From positions 18,092,774 through 18,156,773 of the forward strand of contig CM068590.1 in assembly GCA_035048485.1 (NCBI GenBank): 64,000 nt of DNA, read 5' to 3'. How positions within the stretch are numbered: position 1 is the stretch's first letter; the number at the start of each line of letters is the position of its first letter. This DNA comes from Pteria penguin (Eukaryota; Mollusca; Bivalvia; Pterioida; Pteriidae). The notes beneath the pieces are model-generated. The model worked only from the letters and a program-made list of their open reading frames with translations. It did not search any database and had not been told where the DNA came from. This document shows positions 35,191-56,674 of this stretch, in pieces. Made by a program: the position numbers and the translations under genes.

Positions 35191-36504
35191 TACATGTGTG
35201 GTCCAAATATATTTTTACCCCTTCTTCTCTGAAGGTAAATTGTTGTTTGAGTAGAGGATAACAGTAGAGCTCCAGTCTCGACAGAGACTTCTGGTTAATA
35301 ATCTTTTTAAGAGTACATGTCTCTATTATGATTTACGATTGGTATAAGTTCTAAGATATTGAAAATTATGTCATTTAGGTCAAAGCATAGTAATTCCATT
35401 TCCCATAGGGTCCCATGTTAAATTACCGAACTTCCAGCAAGATTTACACAACATCCTACATTTCAGCTATATATAATCCACATATCAAAATGTTTGTCAG
35501 ACCCTCCTCTATCAGAATTTTAACAGTTTACCATAGGTTATCCACCTTAATTTCGAGAAAATCATGCTGGAAGGGGGGTATCCCCAAAAATTGGCCAAAA
35601 TTCAAATGTAAACAACCACCCCTTTTTAGGTCATTAAATTTTTACATTAGCGAAATGAGATAAAAATTCATGATTTTACAGCAGAATCAATCTTTATTTA
35701 TACATAGATCAAATAATTTCATCCAATCACAGCTTCTAATACATTGAAATAGTAGTCCCTCTCCTAATACATTGAAATAGTAGTCCCTCTCTCCCTACAC
35801 CACATCAGCCAATCACAGCTCTCGTTAATTACCTTTCTTTGACCTTTACAGTGTTTCATAATGTTTATAGAATATACAACGATTGTAAACGGTGTTTCAT
35901 ATAACTGTACTTAGTAAATGCCCTGATATTTTGCAGCTTTGGTACTTTTATACACTTTCATAGCCATCTTTCTATGTACTTGTAATTCATAGCCATGTTG
36001 CATGTGTTGAAATATTTTCGTGAATTTCGATCATTTATGGCAGGTTCGGTGCCGCCAGGAGACACTTATTCTCCTGAATTCACATCCGATTCCCAGGAAT
36101 CCTGGAGCCCATGTTACAATTGTTCAAAACAAGTCCTTGTTCAAAATGGATAAAACCTTTTAATTTTGTTGTTAAATTGTAATGACATTTCTATTCTGTT
36201 CTGTGGATGTTGATGGATTGATTGAGTTCTTCCGTTTTTTGAATGCATTATACAGCAACAAAAGTAGACAGGGGACGCTTGCGAAACAATTCAATAGAAA
36301 GCCGAGAAAAAACACCATATCATATCCACCATATGTGTCAGAGATATATCCTGAAACAAAAAGACATCATAATATTATATTATATTATATAATACATGGG
36401 GTGTAAATCATGTGATTATATAGGGTTTTTTAATTGTAATGAAGAAAATAAACACAATCACATTTGATAGAGAATCAATAATTTTTACGACACTTATTGT
36501 ATTT

Positions 36505-36505
<1 letters not shown>
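35191..36505. other. Intergenic or 3' part of the transporter gene
   Basis: A 28-bp segment ending GTAGTCCCTCTC is tandemly duplicated at about 35738-35793. I looked here for the missing last exon of the minus-strand transporter and found no convincing candidate. Confidence 0.35.
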
Positions 36506-36549
<44 letters not shown>

Positions 36550-36591
36550 TGTTACCATCATCATCATCATCATCATCATTATCATCATCAT

Positions 36592-36639
<48 letters not shown>

Positions 36640-36649
36640 TACCATCATC

Positions 36650-36681
<32 letters not shown>

Positions 36682-36692
36682 CATCATCATTA
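36506..36692. repeat. (ATC)n microsatellite beside a splice donor
   Basis: About 60 imperfect CAT/ATC triplets with CAC and TAT variants. On the minus strand it begins four bases into the intron after transporter exon 6, so a read-through frame encodes poly-Met. The His-, Met-, Ile- and Ser-rich frames here are artefacts. Confidence 0.95.
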
Positions 36693-36695
36693 TAC

Positions 36696-46643
<9,948 letters not shown>

Positions 46644-47155
46644 ATTGGTCACAATTTCATTTCATGAGAACAATACTTGACAAAAACACCTCAGACAGAG
46701 TTTATCTTAAAATCCAGAATGCAGGGTATCTGACATGTTTAGAATTTTAAAATGGTGTTTTGTTCGTGTCGGATCCGAGATCTACGACCATGTTTCATAC
46801 CTCTAGTCGAATCAAATGAACCGTTTTGAGAACAAAATCATACAATGAATTTTAAGTAAAAGGGGGAGCGCATACATGAAACTTGTGAAAAATGAAAAAG
46901 AATGCTGACAGTTTATGACAGATATATGCTGTCTTTTGATAAGCTCTTGTAATAAAAAAAAATTAATAAAATTGAGAGCGTAGCCTCTCTCCATTTCGCA
47001 ATATATGCATATGCATGAATGTCTCACATACCTAATTTATGTAAGAAAACATGCTGCATAACTAGTGAAAAAAGAAAGAAAGAAAGAAGGTCATGTCAAA
47101 CTAGTAATACCAGTAAAGTCAGTGACATGATTGTCTCCTTTTCGTTTTACGAAAT

Positions 47156-47320
47156 CAGTGGCGAATCCAGGATTTCCCAAAAAAAGGTGGAGAGGGGGAA
47201 CATGTGAAAGTAAAGTATTAGCCTATATTCTCAGCCAAATTGGGTGCCAAATCTAAAGTTTAAGACATACTTGTGACAAAAAAGGGGGAGCCCCCCGAGT
47301 CCCCTCTAAATCTGCCGCTG
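47156..47320 (+). mobile_element. CAGTGGCG short element
   Basis: CAGTGGCGAATCCAGGATTT to CTCTAAATCTGCCGCTG. Absent from the matching place in unit B, so it was inserted after the duplication or was lost from B. Confidence 0.75.
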
Positions 47321-47450
47321 AGAATGATATAAGTAATCTATGTTTTCAAAAGTAGCCTCTTCACGAGCCAAGGGGACGCGCTACATAAACATTCACAGCA
47401 CATTCCCTGGACTCGGAAAGATGCAAAAGAAGAAAACAGCTCACAATAAT

Positions 47451-47510
47451 GTAGCCGCTAGTCGTGGCCTTATATGAGTGATCCATCTAGGGCCACGACT
47501 TGCAGCTAAC
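47451..47510. mobile_element. 60-bp GTAGCCGC miniature element
   Basis: Inverted ends GTAGCCGCTAGTCGTGGCC and GGGCCACGACTTGCAGCTAA match the arms of 39435-39738 with the interior gone. AATAAT flanks both sides (47445-47450, 47511-47516) as a 6-bp target duplication. Confidence 0.8.
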
Positions 47511-47516
47511 AATAAT

Positions 47517-48610
47517 GTTACACCAACCAGGGAAAATATTAAATGCAAAGGTATCCCCTTTTTTCTCGTTCTTTTCATTTGATAGTGTTGTCTCTCCAGT
47601 TCTAAATCGGTCACTGTTAGCACGATGTACTTTGCGTGGAAATGATATCTGTACACCGATCCATAGGGCTTGGAAAATTCTTGCAATTTAGCAAAGAATG
47701 AAAGACAACTCAAGTTTCTGTTAAAATATATTTGGTATGTTACTTCTTGTCAAACATGAGCGTCCTACTCTTCTGAGATAACGCCAAGATCAGAAACAAT
47801 ATCGTTTTGGTGGACTTTGTCCAAAGCAACAACTTTCAATTTGTGATAAGATATTTGTGTACGAAATTTGTTCATTTCAAATCCGATTTTCGGGTTTTAT
47901 CGTTATCCTTACACTATACCTTCAAACACTTCATTAAGAGACTTAGTACACATGCTTGCATATATCGAACTTCAAATTTGATTGGGAAATGTGGGCAACA
48001 AGACTGAGGGGGGTGTGGCAGGGGGCGCATTACCATTTATGTTCTGTAACAAGGGATACTCTTTTACGAGATATATTTTATAGTATCAAGCTTGGTAAAA
48101 AAATTAACTTGACATCTCTGCAAAATCGGTAAAAACCGGTAAAACCTGGATTTATAGAAAATTACGAATGGATGTGATTTTGGTTAATTGTATATAATTT
48201 TTTTTGTTTTGTTGTTTATTAAATTGCATCTTCAATAAATCTGCAATAAAATATGACTGTTATCTCCATTTTAGGTACTTTGAATGGATAATTCTAGACA
48301 TAAGAGAACCCACCCCTTTTCCGTTATGGTAAGTGAAAAGATGTTAGATACATCAAAAATTCAAAATGACACTTAATGACCTCAAAACACACTCATATTA
48401 TGTCTTCGTTACCGAAAAAGCATTAGATTGATTTTAACGCGACATCGAAACTTATGTTTAAAAACTATCAACCTAAATGACAACGTTACTCAGACAAGAC
48501 GATATTTTATTGTAGTTGTTTGTTATTAAAATTCTTATACATTTACCCGAACATAAGTAACCCGGACACAAGAAGCATTTCTTTCCGTTATGATTCCAAA
48601 GCATACAGAC
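47517..48610. other. Upstream region of unknown gene A
   Basis: Only the part next to the gene, from about 48520, has a counterpart in unit B. The rest appears inserted in A or deleted in B. No gene or named repeat found. Confidence 0.4.
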
Positions 48611-48619
48611 TGAGATACA

Positions 48620-48667
48620 TGACGTCATAAACGTTGTGACGTCATGATTACTTCTTCACAACGTTTA
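48620..48667 (+). promoter_or_regulatory. CRE pair and 12-bp inverted repeat, gene A
   Basis: TGACGTCA occurs at 48620-48627 and 48637-48644. TAAACGTTGTGA (48628-48639) and TCACAACGTTTA (48656-48667) are perfect reverse complements separated by 16 bp. The second CRE overlaps the left arm. The block ends 53 bp before the ATG and is conserved at gene B. TGACGTCA is the consensus for CREB/ATF-type bZIP factors (known); binding here is inferred. Confidence 0.6.
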
Positions 48668-48720
48668 ACGCCATAGTGAAGTTGACATCCACGTTATCTC
48701 TCTTGCTTAAACTCACAGTT

Positions 48721-49616
48721 ATGGAAGGAATCGGTATTCCAAACGTATCAGGAATTCTTTTGGAGGCAAGGAATGTGTAAGTAGTCAATTATTAATTCCT
48801 CAGAAATTCTTTTCTGCTAATAATATGAGGTCTTTGCCTTGCATTTCATGTCTCTCTGTTGGGCTTCTACCATATACCTTTTCCGATTTTACATGATGTA
48901 GGGGCAGTATACAAACCGAAAACTATTTTCTTGGCTATACCTATTTCATATTTTAATTAATAAGATGCCTGATGGGTATTTCTGTTTTCTGTGAATTAAG
49001 TTTAATATCCCCCCTCTAGGATCGACCGCCCAGCGACATTAGCAGAATATATGAATGCAAATTGCAACGGAGACCGGCCAAGACAGAGCATTGTGGCGGT
49101 GAAGAATATTCTTACAAAACTGGACAAACATCAGAAATTGCATGGCGGTAAGAAGTTTTCATTATGCATATATATTCATTATAAGACAAAATGGTTCTAT
49201 GAATATTAACATTATCAAATAAGGAATTTTCATGAATTATTAACATGCTATATAGAGGCTTATACTTTCATGAATTTGCCTATTTGATTATATCGCTTCA
49301 GATGATGCAACGGATGACCCTTCATCTCTGGTCAAGGCCATCGCCATGGCGATCAAGGACATCATTGACAACAAACTAAACACTGGATTCATTAATCGTG
49401 TGAAATCGAAAATATCGAGTGCCTTTGTCCGAAACAGATGTATGAAATCAAAAGAAACGTGAGTAAAATGATGATGATGATAATGATGATGATTTCGTCA
49501 ATGTAGTTCTGTTATTACTCATTGAATTCAATACTTCCATGAATTCTTTGCATGCATCAATTGTAAAAGTATATGAGGGGTCTTTAGAAATTGGACAATT
49601 TAATGATAATGTAAGC

Positions 49617-49689
<73 letters not shown>

Positions 49690-52638
49690 TAATAATAATA
49701 ATAATAGATAAATATAAATAAATAAAATTAAGAACATTTTCCAATTTTTTGTTAAAACTTGTATTTTTTTCTAACAGCATTGATGACAGTTTACGAAATG
49801 ATCTAGAGGAGAAAAAGAGGTCATTATTTGAGTTGACAAAAGAGCACACACAACTTGTAGACGACATACGTCAAGCAAAAAAGGTAGAAATAATCCCCCT
49901 CTTTTCAAATCATTGTTTCATTACGTTCAATAACTATGGTTCCCTTTTCATGGATACTTCATTTAGGGCATCGAACTAAAATTTATATGTGTTTATATGT
50001 TTGAATATATCTATAAGCTTCGTCGATTTTCGGTGTTACTGTGAAAAATTTGAAAGTAAACATTTTTATCGAATGTGAAAATTAGAATCAGTTTTCAGAA
50101 AAAAAAATCATATATGTATATATTTGTATATGTATTCACCTTTTCAAATTGCCTATTACAAAAGACATTGCTTTGACCACAACAAGAAAATGAGCTTAAA
50201 GTTTATGCAAGATTATCGTTGGATTATCATTATCATCTATCAAATTTTCCTCTTGATTTATCGATTAAAAGCCGGTGTGGCCTAGTGGATAAGGTGCGCG
50301 GCTCGTGATCGAGAGATCCCGGGTTCGACACCTGCCCTGGGCGCACCGGTGTTCTGTCTTTCGGATGAGACTAATAACCGAGGTCCAGTGTCACGGTAGG
50401 CGTGGCATGTAAAAGATCCCTCACTGCTTCGGGTAGGTCCGTTGCAAAGGTCTAAATTTGTATGCAATGCACCAGGCAGATGTCGTCAGCATATACGTGA
50501 AATAATCGTGGAGTGACGTAAAACAATATTCAATCAACCAGTCAATCAATCATCGATTAATTTTGAGATCATTGAGGAAATTTGATGATTTTTATTATCG
50601 TTTTCAGGACTGTTTCACAAGCAAATCAAAGAAAAATAAAGCAGAACTGATTCTGTATACTGCCCTTCTGAAACGTACTGCTGAACACAAAGCCGAAGAT
50701 GCAAAATCTAGAGATCTTGTCATTCAGGAACTCAAAATATCTCTGGCCATAGAAGAACAAAGACAAGACATCTGTGACCTGACTTTCCAAAAGCTGATTT
50801 TGAAAGAAGAACGTATGTGCATAGACATGGAAAAGGTAATTTTTCTGTAATTTTTTTTCATAACAGATTTGAATCGAATGAAATTATACAAGTCGTTGTA
50901 AGAAAGGATGAATGAAGGAATAAGTGAATAAATGAATGAAGGAAGTGAGGAAGGGATGAAGGAACGATCAAAATGAAAAAAAGTGAAAACAATTATGTCA
51001 AATCTATGTACTGTATGGTAATATTTAGGCGAATACAGTGTCTGGGACAGGGTCAACCCCCCTTTTTTATATCTGCCACTGCAATAAAACATATTTTCTC
51101 CAAATTTCAGTCGATGGATTCTAATACTTCCATTGTCATTGATGAATAAGTTACGACATATCCTTTTCTTTGTACAGATAAGCCAAGAAATAAAAGGGGA
51201 CATAAATGCAGCATACACCAGACGATGGGAGCGGGCTGTGTCAAATATGAAACAATTGTCAGAGGAAATACTGCCCAGTGAAAGGTCAGCTTCAGATTAT
51301 TGAATGAACTTTTCTTTGGGTTGGTGCTTTTTCAAAGAAATCATTCATATATACTTTATTCATACCCTTAAGGGTCAATCCTAATAATATTGAGATCCCC
51401 GCCGAAACACCCCACCCCCATTTTTGACGATTTCCCAACTCCCCTTTATTGGTAAAATGCTACCAAGGTGGAATCTTATATATAAAAATTGTGATCGGGA
51501 GACCGGGGTTCGAGTCCCAATCTGGTCATGCCGGTGTCCTGTCTTTCGGATGAGACAGTAAAAACCGAGGCCCCGTGTCGTGGTATGCATGGCACGTTAA
51601 AGATCCCTCACTGCTTCGGGTGGGTCCGTTGCAAAGATCCAAATTTGTTTGCCCCGCATCAGGCAGATGCCGTCAACATATACGTGAAATATTCGTGGTA
51701 TGACGTTAAACAAAAATCAATCAATTACTAAACCTATATAAAGATTTCTTTCTCCGCCCACACGTGGTCTTTACGATTGTTGGCCGAATTTTGACACATG
51801 TATGGATGTCACTGTCATAATCGAGTTAAACATAATTGTACGTGTAGATAGGGACAAACTTTGTGTAGTAGTTGACTGCTTTGCTTACGCTGCAAGCGAT
51901 CCAGGTTCGATTCCCAGATTGGGCCACTATGTTTACAAATGTTTACTACATGCTACCATGTTGCAATACGACTGCAAATTTGTTGTATATCCCTATTCAA
52001 CCAACCAATAAACATGTGAGTAACTTTGTCTTAATTTTCTTGCAGCCAATCAGTAATCTTAGAAAAGGTTGCGCAGCTTGATATCCAAGCAGTCTTAACG
52101 AAGATAATAGCCAAGAACCAATGTCTCTATACGATTGCCAACTGTCAGGTAAAATACATATTCCACTTTTATCTGAAGTTTTGACGCTATCAGGCTCACT
52201 TTTTATGATTTCTAAAAAGAAAAAAAAAACCCTTTCTTAAATAAGAAGTCAATATTGTATCATTTTAGGTAAACATCCCTTTTAGTTGTACCAGTTCGAG
52301 GCTTTGGCCACACTCTTTTCGCTAAATTTTACGTAGAAATATGACATTTGTGCCATTTTGATAATATGAAACATCCCTATTGCACGGCAGGCCACAGTTT
52401 CGTATCGATTTTACAATCATTTTAAAAACAACAATAAAATTAAATGTTTAAAAATGAGAAAGGCAAGGGAATGGGGTTCACCAGACATACGCTTCCGCTT
52501 CGAATTTTACATAATGCATAACGTCCTCTTTGTAATACATCATATCCTTAGCATCATAAATAGATATTTATCATCTTTTCTTTTTTGCAGGAGTTTAAAC
52601 GAGTTAACATATTAAACGAAATCAAAGGGAGACACTAA
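48721..52638 (+). CDS. Unknown helical protein, copy A, 310 aa, 8 exons
   Basis: Eight exons join in frame: 48721-48776, 49020-49147, 49302-49458, 49778-49883, 50608-50835, 51178-51284, 52046-52148 and 52591-52638. All introns are GT-AG, and both the ATG and the TAA are present. The product starts MEGIGIPNVSGILLEARN, has no signal peptide or membrane segment, and is rich in Lys, Glu and Leu. Exons 4-6 form long charged helices (LRNDLEEKKRSLFELTKEH; LKISLAIEEQRQDICDL; LILKEERMCIDMEK) that suggest a coiled-coil protein. The C-terminus ends ILNEIKGRH. I do not recognise the family and assign no function. It is intact and transcribed away from the transporter's first exon. It cannot be an old pseudogene, because all splice sites and the whole frame survive in two copies. 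Intron 4 and intron 6 carry SINEs not seen in copy B. Confidence 0.85.
49619..49708. repeat. (AAT)n microsatellite, intron 3 of gene A
   Basis: About 28 triplets. The homologous array in gene B is at 58482-58582, so it existed before the duplication. Confidence 0.95.
50260..50560 (+). mobile_element. SINE type 1 in intron 4 of gene A
   Basis: Complete copy with target duplication ATCGATTAA at 50260-50268 and 50552-50560. The corresponding site in gene B (near 59130-59145) is empty, so this insertion is younger than the duplication. Confidence 0.93.
51488..51722 (+). mobile_element. SINE type 1, 5'-truncated, intron 6 of gene A
   Basis: Begins within the tRNA head at GATCGGGAGACCGGGGTTCG and runs to a (TCAA)n tail. 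No counterpart is seen in intron 6 of gene B. Confidence 0.85.
51880..52015 (+). mobile_element. Old SINE type 2 remnant, shared with gene B
   Basis: CAGGTTCGATTCCCAGATTG, GGGCCACTATGTTTAC and CAACCAACCAATAAAC are type 2 remnants. A related remnant precedes exon 7 of gene B at 60150-60262, so this insertion predates the duplication. Confidence 0.6.
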
Positions 52639-52749
52639 ATCGTGCCAACTACATCACCGATACCTGACTAATTATCATACAACAAATCATGCAGAATATT
52701 CTAGTGGTATTGAAAAGTGATCATGCACAACCATGTATATATATTTGTT

Positions 52750-52755
52750 AATAAA
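52750..52755 (+). promoter_or_regulatory. AATAAA poly(A) signal, gene A
   Basis: AATAAA 112 bp past the stop codon. The same position is conserved in gene B. Confidence 0.75.
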
Positions 52756-54097
52756 TCTTAATCACTCTAATTATTATCTTGTCTTATTTTACTTTAAGTG
52801 TTATGTAATTCACTAAGAAGAATCTCTAATATACATGCCTCAATTGTGACTGTATGCAGCAAAGATACTGTTGCCACATATCTTGGGTTTTTAAAGGAAT
52901 TTTCTGAGAACCACCAGATAAAGGCAAGGTGGGCGAAAAATTGTGGAAAAATAACTAAAATAAGTGATTTTATCATTATATCTTATCGACTTCCCTTAAG
53001 GAGGAAAGCCGATATGGTTCAGTGGATGAGGTGCTCGATCATGGCCCCAAGGTCCCGGGTTCGACTTCGCCGTAGGACACCGGTCTTTCCAATGAGACAA
53101 TTAAAAACCGAGTTCCCGTGCAGTGGCGTAGCCAGGCGTAAGCACGAAAGTACGTGCTTCAACATCAATTTTGTAGATTTTTATTATTATTCATATTTTT
53201 ATTTATTTATTCATTTATTTATTTATTTACTTATTTAAAGTAACATTTTCTGCATTATGATATTCAGAATATTATAATTCTAAAAATGTAGCTTAAAACT
53301 AATTTAATTTTTTTACGGAGATATAACGTCATAAATGTAGCGTTGACGTTAGTTTAATAGTCAAAAATGTGTAATTTAGCGTAACGCAAATTATGAAATT
53401 GAAAATAGTTTTAGTTTCGCTTAACATATATACATTGACAAAAATCATAATTATATACGTGATTTTTTCTAGCAATTTTGTGGCGTTTATGACGTCAGTT
53501 TAAGTTGTAGGTTTTGGTATGGAACGGCTGTTATATTTCATATATTATAGGATTTTCGGGGGGGGGGGGGTGTCATTATTTTCGTCGGTTTGGGTTCCTG
53601 CTGATTAAATAAGTGATAAATCACGTCACAACAAAATTTAGATCGTTTTTGGATTCCGGTTTGTAAGACCTAAATCATTTCACAACAAAACTAGATTTTC
53701 TTGTTTAATACTGGACAAGTGCAACCTGTAATAATCTCAGCCAGATCCAATAGATGAAAAGGAGCCTTGCCGTGAAATAACACTCAGAACAGGTTTTTAA
53801 GTGAAGGACCGGACTACCCCGATTTATTCATTTGCATGTGCGAGGAGTATAGAAAGATCAACGTGCATATGGGACATGTTACCACATGAATCGGTCGTGT
53901 AACAACGAAGATTTAAAGAATAACTCCTTAAAGCTAAATTTATTTACATCTACATGGAATACGTCACATAAATTTGCTTTCCCCTATGGGTAATAAAGAA
54001 AGCATAAAGACGTCTGACTCAGCCGTATGACAAAAGTCATCACAGACAGAAAAGCAAACAATAAAGACATGGAAACACATCACGAAAACGAAAAATT

Positions 54098-54361
54098 CAA
54101 TTGTCATGCAGTAGAGACACCGACTTAGGACGGTCAATTGTCATGCAGTAGAGACACCGATTTATGACGGTCAATTGTAATGCAGTAGAGACATTGACAT
54201 ATGACGGTCAATTGTAATGCAGTAGAGACACCGACTTATGACGGTCAATTGTAATGCAGTAGAGACACCGACTTATGACGGTCAATTGTAATGCAGTAGA
54301 AACACCGACTTAGGACGGTAAATTGTAATGCAGTAGAGACACCGACTTATGACGGTCAATA
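54098..54361. repeat. 37-bp minisatellite, seven units
   Basis: Units start at 54098, 54135, 54172, 54209, 54246, 54283 and 54320, exactly 37 bp apart. The core is CAATTGTAATGCAGTAGAGA then CACCGACTTATGACGGT. A partial eighth unit follows. Divergence is low, so recent expansion is likely. Confidence 0.95.
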
Positions 54362-55207
54362 AAGACAACTTGAAGATGATTATGTTACTGTAGTGTTCGT
54401 GTACATTTGTGGTTTGCATTAAAGTTGCACGCGCTGTCTCGAAGTGAAAATAAGCTTCAATCGAAAGAGAAGGAGGAATCGGTCTTTTCCTGCGTAGGTC
54501 TGACTAGCGAGTTGACTAACTTTACGCAGCACAAATACATGCATCATATTAAAGTCAAAGTGTACTTCTTTGTTTATGTCTGTGCATCTACACATGATGC
54601 GCTTGTAAACATGTACGCCTAGGGATGTCATTGAATCGTAAGTAATACTTCGAAATGCGTCATCAAAGAAAGTGATAAAACTATCGCGATAAGCACCATG
54701 TGCCGCCACATACATGTACATCTATAAAGTCAAGCGGATCACGAATTAAGACGAAATAGAAAAAAGAGAACCCTCCCTCTCCTCTCTGTCAATCTAGTAT
54801 AATAATATACATGTGAGACACCTTCCTCGAGGCACCCCCCCCCCCTTTCCTTGCTGAAAAATATTTTTAAAAAGTAAAACAGACTAATAAATATCAAATT
54901 AGAGAGATCTGCATATTACATTTCCAGTAGGCTATTTGATTTTTTGCGTGTTATGTGTATATATAATCTAGGACTACGAATTCTCTTTTGAAAATATGTT
55001 TATAATAAATCTATCTAATAAAGCTTTTTCAAATTTCTTCCGAGGAAGTCGAAATTCTTATTCATAACATCAAAAGTAAACTAAATGATTCACAACAATT
55101 TTCGAACACATTGACAGCAAAAATGAAGCAAAAAGAGTGGTTTGTCATTACGGAAAAGTACGTATCACTAAATCACTACTGTATTCGTGCGCCATAATTC
55201 TAGATAA

Positions 55208-55352
55208 GAATGACTTGCGAGTGCTACTATAGCACTCGTAGATTTACGAGGAGAATCACTCGTAAGTTACGTTTACGTAACTTCGTACACATGACGTCAC
55301 TCGTAAATTTACGCTACGGGTGACTTACTCGTAGGGTTTACGAAGTTTTGTA
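55208..55352. repeat. Cluster of short CGTAA palindromes
   Basis: AGTGCTACTATAGCACT, CGTAAGTTACG, TTACGTAA, TGACGTCA, CGTAAATTTACG and a GTAGGGTTTACGAAG segment follow each other within 145 bp, each partly self-complementary. Possibly the remains of a further inserted element. Confidence 0.5.
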
Positions 55353-56269
55353 CATATGGGCCCAGGCTTGCAGGGATGATCGATCATGATGAGACTCGGC
55401 ACCCTGTGAGGGTCTAGGTGACATTAAACGTCAATGTCACACACTGATATAATTAGGGTCAAACCTAGGACAGACGACAAACTTGTTCGTGGGCAGTCTA
55501 ATCGTAATTACATGCATGTGACAAGCCAGCGGACGTTACTATCCAGTCAGGAGACGCTCACACCTGTCGGACGTCTGGTCTCATCTCTAGATTTCTCGAT
55601 GTCTGTACAACAATTATACAAGCAAAAAATTAAAGATTAATCTTTGAATTGTTGAACATTTAAATCTTTCTTAAGCAAATGAACAATGAATGTCAGGTAA
55701 ACTAAATACCGAAAATTTGATCACAACTTGCCCTGTGTTCGACTCCGTTGTATTTTGCTAACAAAGGAGTATCTATTATATGACGCTCGGTATACATTGA
55801 TATATACAGTAATATCAGAGACATACACTACTTTCAAAGTAGTCTATGTCTCTGGTAATATGTACTCCAAAGAAATTCTTTTTTTTTTTGAGAGTTGTAC
55901 TCGTGCATATTGTAATATGGAGGAGAGATTAAAGGTGTAAATAGTGACGATGTATCGAAATTTTCAATCATTACTTAATTTATGCATATTCAATCAATTT
56001 AAACTGCACTTATCATTTCTGACATAACAAACATAATTGCTCAAAAATGTATTTAAATGTCTTGAGTTTGCTTATATCCATTTTTGGCTGGGGGTTTCGC
56101 CCCCGGGGCCCCTATCAAGCCTTCGTCCTGGACCCACCAGGGACCTAATCAGTCCCCACACCCCTCATCTTTTGTGCTTCCATATCATTTAGAGCCCAGC
56201 TTCGCCCCTGCCGTCTCACGGTAGGCGTGACACGTAAAAGATCCCTCACTGCTTGGGGTGGGTCCGTTG

Positions 56270-56369
56270 TGTCATTTGATAACTTTTGATTTTTCTGATC
56301 AAAAGTGATCACATGACAGTTGTCATGTGATAACTTTTGATCAGAAAAATCAAAAGTTATCAAATGACA
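56270..56369. mobile_element. 100-bp near-perfect palindrome, second copy
   Basis: Arms of 49 bp pair around a central GT with a single mismatch. Ends are TGTC and GACA. It interrupts the SINE motif GTCCGTTG|CAAAGG, leaving GTTG before and GTTT after, a likely 4-bp duplication. Aligned without gaps to 8701-8749, the left arm matches at about 38 of 49 positions, so the two palindromes belong to one family. Confidence 0.88.
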
Positions 56370-56674
56370 GTTTCAAAGGTATAAATTTCTGTTATAGATT
56401 AGGCAGATGCCGTCTCTATGTACATGAAATGATCGTAGAGTGACGTAAAGCAATAATCAATCAATCAATCAATCCCTTATGGAGGATGATCAACTACATA
56501 TTTCAAGAGTTTTAGATTAAAATATTACTTATCTATAATGTATGCTTTTGGCTAATTCTTTCTGAACTGAGTCCTTATATATTTGTGTTGTATGATATAT
56601 TTACGTATATATTCTTCATTTTAAAAACAGTATGTAAAATCATGTATATAATTATACAATTTGATTAAATATTT

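Larger units (their letters stand above)
53121..56210. mobile_element. 3.1-kb DNA-transposon-like element, non-coding
   Basis: Ends CAGTGGCGTAGCCAGGC and (reversed) CAGGGGCGAAGCTGGGC match at about 13 of 17 positions. CCGTG is repeated as CCGTC outside the ends, suggesting a 5-bp duplication of SINE sequence. Inside are a 37-bp minisatellite, a cluster of short palindromes, an A/T-rich (ATTT)n run and a right-hand GGGGGTTTCGCCCCCGGGG palindrome. No transposase frame was found, so it is non-autonomous or decayed. Superfamily not assigned. Confidence 0.7.
52993..56486 (+). mobile_element. SINE type 1 split by two later insertions
   Basis: The SINE head and part of the body lie at 53006-53120 (box B GGTTCGACTTC). 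The remainder is at 56211-56473, starting CCGTCTCACGGTAGGCG and ending in a (TCAA)n tail. CCCTTAAGGAGGA (52993-53005) and CCCTTATGGAGGA (56474-56486) are its target duplication. The interruptions are the element at 53121-56210 and the palindrome at 56270-56369. Confidence 0.88.

Noticed and set aside
46644..46652. Upstream start of the transporter exon 1 at a GTG codon
   Set aside because: The codon at 46652 reads GTG. The first in-frame ATG is at 46643, which is expected for a eukaryotic gene.
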